From Alphaproteobacteria bacterium (lineage in GTDB: Bacteria > Pseudomonadota > Alphaproteobacteria > GCA-2731375): a DNA stretch of 13,122 nt. This document shows positions 6,676 to 12,185 of the stretch, piece after piece. The DNA is taken from NCBI GenBank assembly GCA_028281075.1, contig JANQKO010000493.1, forward strand, positions 1 to 13,122, given 5' to 3'. The number at the start of each line of letters is the position of its first letter. Position 1 is the stretch's first letter. Position numbers and translations under genes: made by a program. The notes under the pieces were generated by a model. The model was not told the DNA's origin. It did no database searches and saw only the letters and a list, made by a program, of their open reading frames with translations.

Positions 6676-6692
6676 ACCGGATCAGGTCCGGT
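6676..6692. repeat. Small perfect stem-loop
   Basis: ACCGGA (6676-6681) and TCCGGT (6687-6692) form a perfect 6-bp stem with a 5-nt loop directly after the larger hairpin. It may add to termination between the convergent genes. No T-run follows. Confidence 0.4.
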
Positions 6693-6756
6693 AATGACCA
6701 GGAGCGGGGTCTTTCACCAAGGCATGGACGTCGTTCGCGCCTAGCCGCGTTGAGAT

Positions 6757-9042
6757 CTAGGCCGGGAGCATGAACGGCAAGCGGCGCAGGCGTTGTCCGG
6801 TGGCGGCGAAGACGGCATTGGCGACCGCCGGCGCGATCGGCGGCAACGCGACCTCGCCGATCCCGCCCGGCCGGTCGCCGCTCGGCACCAGCACGGTCTC
6901 GACCCGCGGCGCGGTGTCGACCCGGACCATCTCGTAGTCCGGGAAGTTCTCCTGCTCGACGCGGCCGTCCGCCAGCGTGATCGCGCCATGGAGCGCCGCC
7001 GTCAGGCCGTAGATGATGCCGCTCTGCATCTGCGCGTCGACCGTGTCGGGATTGACCACGACGCCGCAATCGACGGCGCACCAGACCCGCTGGACCCGGA
7101 TCTCGCCGTCGACGACCGCGACCTCGGCGACCTCGGCGACGATGCTGCCGAAGGATTCGTGCAGCGCCATGCCGCGTCCGCGCCCGGCCGGCGTCTCGCC
7201 GCCCCAGTCCGCCGCCCGGGCGACGGCGTCCAGCACCGCCCGATGCCGCGGCTTGTCGCCCAACAGGCCACGCCGGAAGGCAAACGGGTCCTTGCCGGCG
7301 GCATGCGCCATTTCGTCGACGAAGCTTTCCAGGAAGAACGCGTTCTGCGAATGGCCGACGCTGCGCCAGAAGCCCACCGGCACCGCATGGCGGCGCCAGC
7401 GGTGGCCGACCCGGCAATGCGGCATGGCATAAGGCTGCCGGAAGGCGCCGGCGGCGTTCATGAAGGCCGACGCGCCGTCGCCGCCGCCCCAGGGCAGCAC
7501 GCGCTCGCCGAACTCGAACTCCACCGACTGGCTCGCCAACTGGCCGTCCCAGCCCAGCAGCACGCCCTGATCGTCGAGCGCGCCCCGGAAGCGGGCCCGC
7601 GCCGCCGGCCGGTAGGTGTCGTTGCGCATATCCTCCTCGCGGCTCCAGGTCAGCTTGACCGGCCGGCCCGGGAACGCCTTGGCGACATGCGCCGCCTGCA
7701 GCACGAAGTCCTTCTCGGCCCGCCGGCCGAAGCCGCCGCCGAGATAGGTCGTATGCGCCCGAACCGCGTCGCGGTCGACGCCGGTGCCTTCGGCCACGGC
7801 CCAGACCGCCACCGTCGGCGATTGCGTCGGCGACCAGACGTCGGCGGTGCCGTCGGCGTTCAGGCGCACCGTGGTGTTCATGGGCTCCATGCAGGCATGG
7901 GCCAGATAGGGCACCGCGTATTCGGCCTCGACGATGCGCGCCGCGCCGTCAAAGCCAGCATCGACGTCGCCGACCGCCTCGAATACGTGGCTGGGGTCGC
8001 CGTCCAGGCTGGCCCGCAGGTCGCGGTCGATGGCCGCCGTCGAGACGCCGTCGTTGCCGGCGGCGTCGACCTCGATCGGCAGCGCCTCGGCCGCCTGGAA
8101 GGCGCGCCAGGTATTGTCCGCGACCACCGCGATACCACCCGGCACCTCGACCACGCCCCGCACGCCGCGCATGCCGCCCACCGCCGCGGCGTCATGGCCG
8201 ACGATCCTGCCGCCCTTGACCGGACTGTGCCGCACGGCGGCATGGAGCATGTCCGGCTCGGCGACATCGACGCCGAAGGTGGCGTCACCGGTCACCTTCT
8301 CGACCATGTCGACACGCGGCTGCGGCGTACCGATCAGGCGGAACCGGCTGGCCGGCTTCAGCTCGGGACCGGACGGCGGCGACAGCCCGGCCGCGGCGCG
8401 GGCGACGGCGGCATAGGCGAGCGTGGTCCGGCCGTCGGGATGGACGACCTTGCCGCCGGCGGCCCGGCAGGCCGCCGGGTCGACCCCCCATTCCCCGGCC
8501 GCGGCCGCGACCAGCACCGTGCGCGCGGCCGCACCCGCCTGCCGCAGCGGCTTCCAGGCGTCGACCACGCTGGTGCTGCCGCCGGTGCCGATATAGGGCA
8601 GGGACGCGATCAGCTTGGCCATCACCCAGCGCACGGGGTTGTTCTCGGCATGGAACAGCCCGGCGGCTTCCAGCGGCAGCGCGTAATTGCTGTAGACGCC
8701 GTGCATGTCGGGATGCTCGACCGTCACTCGGTCGAGACCGACCTCGAGCTCCTCGGCGATCAGCATGGCGAGGCCGGTATGGACGCCCTGGCCCATCTCG
8801 GCGCGCGGCACCGCCAGCGCGATGGTGCCGTCCGGCTCGATCCGGACCCAGGCGTTCAGCGCCACGGCGCCATCGGCGCCGGCCGCGGCGAAGTGCTCGG
8901 GAATGCCGGTGCCGGCGCGCGACAGCAGCCCGACGCCGACCGCCAGGCCACCCGCCGTGGTGACGCCGCCGATCAGGAAGGCGCGCCGGGTAACCTTCTT
9001 CCAACGCCCCTTCGGCTTGCCGGATTGCGCGGTCTCAGCCAT
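6757..9042 (-). CDS. iorB: Isoquinoline 1-oxidoreductase-type molybdopterin subunit (aldehyde/xanthine oxidase family)
   Basis: A 761-residue large subunit of a molybdenum hydroxylase. The N-terminus carries a twin-arginine signal (TRRAFLIGG, Arg19-Arg20, then a hydrophobic stretch), so the folded enzyme should be exported to the periplasm. Family features are EMGQGVHTGLAMLIAEELE (about 82-100), which appears early as in the IorB branch, GGGFGRR near the middle, and the catalytic Glu730 in GGIGEVALPPIAPAVANAV. The cofactor is expected to be molybdopterin cytosine dinucleotide. The enzyme would hydroxylate an N-heterocycle or oxidise an aldehyde using water; the substrate cannot be inferred. 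The ATG at 9042 overlaps the iron-sulfur subunit gene by 8 bp, and a GGGGAGG lies upstream. There is no FAD-subunit gene and no cytochrome gene next to it. The symbol reflects the family, not proven isoquinoline activity. Confidence 0.93.
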   Translation of the reverse strand: MAETAQSGKPKGRWKKVTRRAFLIGGVTTAGGLAVGVGLLSRAGTGIPEHFAAAGADGAVALNAWVRIEPDGTIALAVPRAEMGQGVHTGLAMLIAEELEVGLDRVTVEHPDMHGVYSNYALPLEAAGLFHAENNPVRWVMAKLIASLPYIGTGGSTSVVDAWKPLRQAGAAARTVLVAAAAGEWGVDPAACRAAGGKVVHPDGRTTLAYAAVARAAAGLSPPSGPELKPASRFRLIGTPQPRVDMVEKVTGDATFGVDVAEPDMLHAAVRHSPVKGGRIVGHDAAAVGGMRGVRGVVEVPGGIAVVADNTWRAFQAAEALPIEVDAAGNDGVSTAAIDRDLRASLDGDPSHVFEAVGDVDAGFDGAARIVEAEYAVPYLAHACMEPMNTTVRLNADGTADVWSPTQSPTVAVWAVAEGTGVDRDAVRAHTTYLGGGFGRRAEKDFVLQAAHVAKAFPGRPVKLTWSREEDMRNDTYRPAARARFRGALDDQGVLLGWDGQLASQSVEFEFGERVLPWGGGDGASAFMNAAGAFRQPYAMPHCRVGHRWRRHAVPVGFWRSVGHSQNAFFLESFVDEMAHAAGKDPFAFRRGLLGDKPRHRAVLDAVARAADWGGETPAGRGRGMALHESFGSIVAEVAEVAVVDGEIRVQRVWCAVDCGVVVNPDTVDAQMQSGIIYGLTAALHGAITLADGRVEQENFPDYEMVRVDTAPRVETVLVPSGDRPGGIGEVALPPIAPAVANAVFAATGQRLRRLPFMLPA

Positions 9043-9511
9043 TGCCCGTGCCCTCCCCGATCGCTTCAGCCGCCGCGTGGATCGCGGCCCGGACCCGGTT
9101 GTAGGTGCCGCAGCGGCAGATATTGGTCATGGCCGCGTCGATATCGTCGTCGCTCGGACGCGGGTTCTCGGCCAGCAGCGCGGTCGCGGCCATGATCATG
9201 CCGGACTGGCAATAGCCGCATTGCGGCACCTGGTGCGCGACCCAGGCCGCCTGCACCGCGTGCAGCGCGTCGGGGCCGCCGATGCCCTCGATGGTCGTCA
9301 CCTCGCCGTCGGCGACGTCGCCGACCGGCATCGAGCAGGAGCGGTACGCCTCGCCGTCGATATGCACCGTGCAGGCCCCGCAGGCGGCGACCCCGCAGCC
9401 GAACTTCGTGCCGGTCAGCCCGAGCTCGTCGCGCAGCGCCCAGAGCAGCGGCATGTCGGGTTCGACATCGAGCGACACCGCGCGACCGTTGACGCGGAAG
9501 GATATGGCCAT
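9035..9511 (-). CDS. iorA: (2Fe-2S)-binding subunit of molybdenum hydroxylase (isoquinoline 1-oxidoreductase alpha type)
   Basis: A 158-residue electron-transfer subunit with two [2Fe-2S] clusters. The N-terminal plant-ferredoxin-like domain has Cys39, Cys44, Cys47 and Cys59 (GCGVAACGACTVHID, then SCSMPVGD). The C-terminal helical domain has Cys98 and Cys101 (QCGYCQSGM) and Cys132 and Cys134 (NICRCGTYNR). The clusters carry electrons from the molybdenum site of the partner subunit encoded next, with which it overlaps by 8 bp. It has no signal peptide and is presumably exported with the Tat-tagged large subunit. ATG 9511 is chosen over upstream starts because GGAGG stands 6 nt before it and the protein then begins at the conserved MAISFRVNG strand. 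The gene is divergent from the TetR regulator, which is the obvious candidate controller. Confidence 0.95.
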   Translation of the reverse strand: MAISFRVNGRAVSLDVEPDMPLLWALRDELGLTGTKFGCGVAACGACTVHIDGEAYRSCSMPVGDVADGEVTTIEGIGGPDALHAVQAAWVAHQVPQCGYCQSGMIMAATALLAENPRPSDDDIDAAMTNICRCGTYNRVRAAIHAAAEAIGEGTGNG

Positions 9512-9559
9512 GTTTCGCCTCCGTTGCGGCGCGGCGACGGCGGCAACCCGTTCGCGCGC

Positions 9560-9599
9560 CGCCGGTCCCGCGGCCGGTCCCGGGACATCCGGACCGGCG
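9560..9599 (-). repeat. GC-rich inverted repeat in the leader of the oxidoreductase operon
   Basis: CGCCGGTCC (9560-9568) and GGACCGGCG (9591-9599) are perfect inverse copies, with a further palindrome GTCCCGGGAC (9577-9586) in the loop. If transcription of iorA starts near the palindrome at 9632-9664, this hairpin lies in its roughly 120-nt untranslated leader. The function is unknown. Confidence 0.35.
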
Positions 9600-9631
9600 A
9601 TCCCGCCTCGATCCCATACGAACGGGAACGA

Positions 9632-9664
9632 TTGACAAATTGACATTCAAACATCTTTTGTCAA
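9632..9664. promoter_or_regulatory. Candidate TetR operator and divergent promoter site
   Basis: TTGACAAA (9632-9639) and TTTGTCAA (9657-9664) form a perfect 8-bp inverted repeat with a 17-bp spacer, in the only AT-rich patch of the 196-bp divergent region. A further TTGACA (9640-9645) lies inside it and could be the -35 of the regulator gene, with CAAGAT (9662-9667) as a weak -10 at 16 bp spacing. The arms also contain -35-like boxes on both strands. A dimeric repressor bound here would cover promoters in both directions. Confidence 0.5.
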
Positions 9665-9707
9665 GATATCAATCCGTCCGGCGTTTTCAACATGCCAGGT
9701 TGCCGCC

Positions 9708-10364
9708 ATGCCCGATCCGCGGACCGACAAGCGCCTGAAGGCGCTCGAAGCGGCGCAGACAGCGTTCAGCCGCTATGGCTTCAAACGCGCCTCCATGGAC
9801 GACATCGCCAAGCTGGCCGGCATGTCGCGGCCGGCGCTGTACCTGCTGTTCCGCAACAAGCAGGACCTGTTCCGGTCGCTGTCCGAGCGCCTGCAGGTCA
9901 CGGCGCTGGAGGCCGCGGAAGCCGCGCTGGCCGCCGACAAGCCGTTTGTCGAGCGCCTGCACGACGCCATCCTGGTCAAGGAGGAGATGCTGTTCCGCGT
10001 GGTCTCGGACTCGCCGCACGGCGAGGAGCTGTTCGACGCCAACACCGAGATCGCCGGCGACGTCACCGAGCGCACGCTGGCGCGCTTCCAGCAGGCGCTG
10101 GCCGACGCCATCCGGGACGCGGCCGACGCCCTGGAGATCGATACCGGCCGGGTCGGCCTGCCGCCGGAGCGGCTGGCGGCGCTGCTACTGGCCGGCATCC
10201 ACGGGCTGAAGATGCCGCTGCCGGAGGGCCACGAGCTGCGCCGCAAGCTGACGGACCTGGTCAGGCTGTTCGTGGCGGCGCTGACCCCGCCGGCGGACGC
10301 CGAGCGGCGCGAACCGATATCACTTCCTTCGAGACGCGTCCCTTCGGGCCGCTCCTCGGGATGA
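9708..10364 (+). CDS. TetR/AcrR family transcriptional regulator
   Basis: A 218-residue regulator. Residues about 8-55 form the TetR DNA-binding domain: RLKALEAAQTAFSRYGF, then the helix-turn-helix ASMDDIAKLAGMSRPALYLLF and the closing NKQDLF. The remainder is helical and would form the ligand-binding dimer domain; its ligand is unknown. The gene is transcribed away from the iorA-iorB operon, and a palindrome lies between them, so it most likely represses that operon and itself until an inducer binds. The ATG at 9708 has only a weak AGG about 9 nt upstream. An earlier ATG at 9692 is out of frame. Residues 207-218 and the stop codon are encoded by a palindromic repeat (starting 10327), so the native C-terminus was probably different; this tail is beyond the folded domain and should not harm function. 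Confidence 0.93.
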   Translation: MPDPRTDKRLKALEAAQTAFSRYGFKRASMDDIAKLAGMSRPALYLLFRNKQDLFRSLSERLQVTALEAAEAALAADKPFVERLHDAILVKEEMLFRVVSDSPHGEELFDANTEIAGDVTERTLARFQQALADAIRDAADALEIDTGRVGLPPERLAALLLAGIHGLKMPLPEGHELRRKLTDLVRLFVAALTPPADAERREPISLPSRRVPSGRSSG

Positions 10365-10391
10365 GGCTTCGAGACGCGTCCCTTCGGGCCG
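10327..10391. repeat. Tandem palindromic repeat, one full and one truncated copy
   Basis: A 25-bp sequence starting CTTCGAGACGCGTCCCTTCG occurs at 10327-10351 and again at 10367-10391 without mismatch, 40 bp apart. The first copy continues into GCTCCTCGGGATGAGG (to 10366), the second is cut and joined to unrelated repeat sequence. A third, inverted copy lies at about 10640-10846. The pattern belongs to GAGACGCG-type palindromic elements that I recognise from alphaproteobacterial intergenic regions. Confidence 0.85.
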
Positions 10392-10392
10392 T

Positions 10393-10469
10393 CCCCTGTT
10401 TGTAACTGGGACAAACGTCCGGGCGTTTTCGGCTTCGTTGGGATTCCCTCATCTATTGGGGACTGTCCC
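10393..10469. repeat. GGGAC-type palindromic repeat cluster
   Basis: GTTTGT (10398-10403) pairs with ACAAAC (10411-10416) around a 7-nt loop, and GGGAC-T-GTCCC (10459-10469) is a short palindrome. TAACTGGGAC (10403-10412) also recurs as an exact inverse, GTCCCAGTTA, at 10593-10602. These look like REP-type remnants. No RAYT transposase is in the window. Confidence 0.5.
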
Positions 10470-10490
10470 TATTGACCTCCCGCGCCCCCT

Positions 10491-10538
10491 CGCCGGCATG
10501 ACAATGGGGGGCGGGTCTTCGGCGCTTTCTTCACGGCC
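10491..10538 (+). repeat. Decayed right half of the 159-bp element
   Basis: CGCCGGCATGAC (10491-10502) followed by TTTCTTCACGGCC (10526-10538) mirrors the right half of the element at 10652-10810, where CGCCAGCATGAC (10761-10772) is followed by the identical 13-mer (10797-10809). The spacing differs by a single base (35 versus 36). The sequence between is not conserved, and no left half is visible. Confidence 0.55.
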
Positions 10539-10651
10539 GCGCGGGCCGGCGTGACCGTGGTCCAGGGACAATGACAAACCGCCCAGGCTTTGGTCCCAGT
10601 TACCCCTGGGTGAGGTAAGGCATTGATATCAAGGAAATACCTCGTCCTGAG

Positions 10652-10810
10652 AGCCTGTGAAGAAATTGCACGGAGCTCCCCAAGTTTGTCATCCTGGCGA
10701 AGGCCAGGATCCATTTTTGTTGTTTTTCAGCGGGTTGCGATGCCGCTGGATGCTGGCCTGCGCCAGCATGACGGCTTCTTTTTGGGTCGGAGGTAATTTC
10801 TTCACGGCCT
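10652..10810. mobile_element. 159-bp MITE-like element with terminal inverted repeats and 5-bp target duplication
   Basis: The ends AGCCTGTGAAGAAATT (10652-10667) and AATTTCTTCACGGCCT (10795-10810) are inverted repeats matching at 14 of 16 positions. CTGAG directly flanks both ends (10647-10651 and 10811-10815), as expected of a target-site duplication. Excising the element plus one CTGAG restores a palindromic repeat found elsewhere in the window. It has no coding capacity, so it would need a transposase supplied in trans; none is seen here. A second pair of palindromes (10688-10713 and 10747-10772) lies inside. Confidence 0.7.
10688..10772. repeat. GTCATCCTGGCG-type double palindrome inside the element
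   Basis: Two 26-bp arms (10688-10713 and 10747-10772) are inverted copies matching at 23 of 26 positions around a 33-bp AT-rich spacer. Each arm is itself a hairpin: CCTGGC-GAAG-GCCAGG and GCTGGC-CTGC-GCCAGC. Elements with GTCAT...GGATCCA ends of this design are widespread in proteobacterial intergenic DNA. It may be part of the 159-bp element or an older passenger. Confidence 0.7.
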
Positions 10811-10850
10811 CTGAGGAGCGCCCGTCAGGGCGCGTCTCGAAGGACCCGTT

Positions 10851-12185
10851 CTAGGGTTCGCGCCAGGCCTTGTTCATGCTGTCGGTGATCGGCTGCATGA
10901 GGTAGTCGAGCGGCGTGCGCGCGCCGATCTTGATCAGCACGTCGGCCGGCATGCCGGGCTGCAGCTCGCGGTCGCCGAGCCGGTCGATCTGCGTCCCCGG
11001 CACGGTGACGTGGGCCAGGAAGTAGCTCTGGCCGTTCTGCTCGTCCAGCATGCTGTCGGCCGAGACGTAGCTGACATGGCCCTCGACCTTCGGCGTGGTG
11101 CGCTGCGGAAAGGCCGTGAACTGGACGTCGGCGGCCAGGCCCCGGGCCACGTCGTCGATGTCGATCGGCATGATCCGCGCCTCGATCACCAGGGTCTCGT
11201 CGGCCGGCACGATCTCCAGCAGGGTCGCGCCCGGCTGCACCACGCCGCCGACCGTGTGCACGTCGAGACCGACGACATGGCCGCTGGCCGTGGCCCGGAT
11301 CTCGGTCTGGGTCAGGTTGTAGGCGACGGCGTTGCGGCGCTCGGCCAGGTCGTAAAGCTCGTTCTCGAGCCGGCGCAGCTCGGACAGGACCTGCTCGACG
11401 AAGCTCTTACGGACCTGCATGATCTCGAGCCGCGCCTCGCTGATCAGGCCGCGCGCGCGGGCGATGGCGGCCAGATGCTCGCCGCGCTGGCCCTGCAGGC
11501 TGGCCGCCTCGCGCTGCAACGCCAGCAGGCGGGTTTTCGGCACGTAGCCCTTCTCGAACAGGATCGTCAGCCCCTCGATCTCGCTGTCGATCAGCTCGAT
11601 CTGGCGGCTCTTCGAGTCCACCTGCGCGGTCAGGCCGGCGATTTCCTGGGTGAGCTGGCCGATGCGCTCGCGCAGGATCTTCACTTGGCCCTCGACCGAC
11701 TCGCGCCGCGCCGTGAACATCGCCCGCTGTCCGCGCAGGATCTCGGCCACGTCGGGCTCGTCCCGCCGGGCGGTCAGCTCGTCGGAAAAGACGATCGCGT
11801 CGGCGCCGTCGCGCTCGGCGCGCAGGCGCGCCACGGCCGCCTGCGTCGCGTCGTAATTGCCCTGCACGATGGCATAGGAGGCCTGGGTCTGGGTCCGGTC
11901 GAGCCGGATCAGCACGTCGCCGGCGGTCACCGCGTCGCCGTTGCGCACGAGCAGCTCGGCCACCACGCCGCCTTCCAGCGGCTGCACCTTCTTGCGGTTG
12001 CTGAACACCTTGACGGTGCCGCTGGCGACCACGGCGCTGGACAGCTCGGCCACCGACGCCCAGGTGCCGAAGCCACCCAGGCCCAGCAGGATGACGATGA
12101 CGCCGACCAGAATGGCCGGCCGGGCGTTCGCCGGCACCGGCGCCTCGGGCGCCGCCGGCGTCAGCCGGTCGCCGGGCGCGCGCAT
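10851..12185 (-). CDS. Type I secretion periplasmic adaptor (HlyD/PrtE family membrane fusion protein)
   Basis: A 444-residue membrane fusion protein of a type I secretion system. After a short cytoplasmic tail there is one membrane segment (about 24-43), then the first half of the lipoyl domain (VVASGTVKVFSNRKKVQPLEGGVVAELLV, split here across 52-80). Long coiled-coil helices follow (about 100-290, rich in heptad-like Glu/Gln/Leu), forming the hairpin that meets the outer-membrane channel. The second lipoyl half and beta-barrel follow (ATASGHVVGLDVHTVGGVV, then residues about 330-430). It would link the inner-membrane ABC transporter to a TolC-like channel for one-step export of a C-terminally signalled protein, typically an RTX protein. 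The ATG shares one base with the stop of the transporter gene (TGATG), so the two are coupled. No cargo or TolC gene is in view. Confidence 0.93.
   Translation of the reverse strand: MRAPGDRLTPAAPEAPVPANARPAILVGVIVILLGLGGFGTWASVAELSSAVVASGTVKVFSNRKKVQPLEGGVVAELLVRNGDAVTAGDVLIRLDRTQTQASYAIVQGNYDATQAAVARLRAERDGADAIVFSDELTARRDEPDVAEILRGQRAMFTARRESVEGQVKILRERIGQLTQEIAGLTAQVDSKSRQIELIDSEIEGLTILFEKGYVPKTRLLALQREAASLQGQRGEHLAAIARARGLISEARLEIMQVRKSFVEQVLSELRRLENELYDLAERRNAVAYNLTQTEIRATASGHVVGLDVHTVGGVVQPGATLLEIVPADETLVIEARIMPIDIDDVARGLAADVQFTAFPQRTTPKVEGHVSYVSADSMLDEQNGQSYFLAHVTVPGTQIDRLGDRELQPGMPADVLIKIGARTPLDYLMQPITDSMNKAWREP

Larger units (their letters stand above)
10640..10848 (-). repeat. Inverted GAGACGCG-type palindromic repeat, interrupted by an insertion
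   Basis: The two pieces, 10640-10651 (CCTCGTCCTGAG) and 10816 onward (GAGCGCCCGTCAGGGCGCG and on through TCTCGAAGGAC), join to give a sequence that aligns almost end to end with the reverse complement of 10325-10366. Its core GCGCCC-GTCA-GGGCGC (10818-10833) is a perfect 6-bp stem located 18-33 bp after the stop of the secretion adaptor gene, where it could stabilise or end that transcript. Confidence 0.75.
10365..10850. other. Gene-free mosaic of palindromic repeats (486 bp)
   Basis: No credible gene lies between the TetR stop and the secretion adaptor stop. Short open frames here only translate repeats and have no ribosome binding site or family resemblance. The stretch is AT-richer than the genes and is built from several short palindromic families: the truncated GAGACGCG repeat, a GTTTGT/ACAAAC hairpin (10398-10416), GGGACTGTCCC (10459-10469), a decayed element half (10491-10538), the palindrome TTGATATCAA (10623-10632), and a nested insertion (10640-10848). 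Confidence 0.75.

Noticed and set aside
6739..6762. GCCTAG/CTAGGC inverted repeat at the 3' end of iorB as a terminator
   Set aside because: Only 6 bp with a 12-nt loop, it overlaps the stop codon and has no T-tract.
5096..7417. Minus-strand open frame of over 700 codons across the thioesterases, lyase and hairpin region
   Set aside because: Antisense to three well-supported proteins and crosses an intergenic repeat; composition is Arg/Gly-rich with no recognisable domain.
6793..9195. Plus-strand open frame of 800 codons across iorB
   Set aside because: Entirely antisense to a molybdenum hydroxylase with Tat signal and intact active-site motifs.
9692..9707. Earlier ATG before the TetR gene
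   Set aside because: It is out of frame with the helix-turn-helix protein and leads to an Arg/Gly-rich shadow product.
10327..10850. CRISPR array
   Set aside because: The repeats are few, palindromic, of different families and in both orientations; there is no regular repeat-spacer pattern and no cas gene.
10469..10854. Short open frames of 65-81 codons in the repeat block on both strands
   Set aside because: They translate palindromic repeats, lack Shine-Dalgarno sequences and resemble known spurious repeat-derived predictions.
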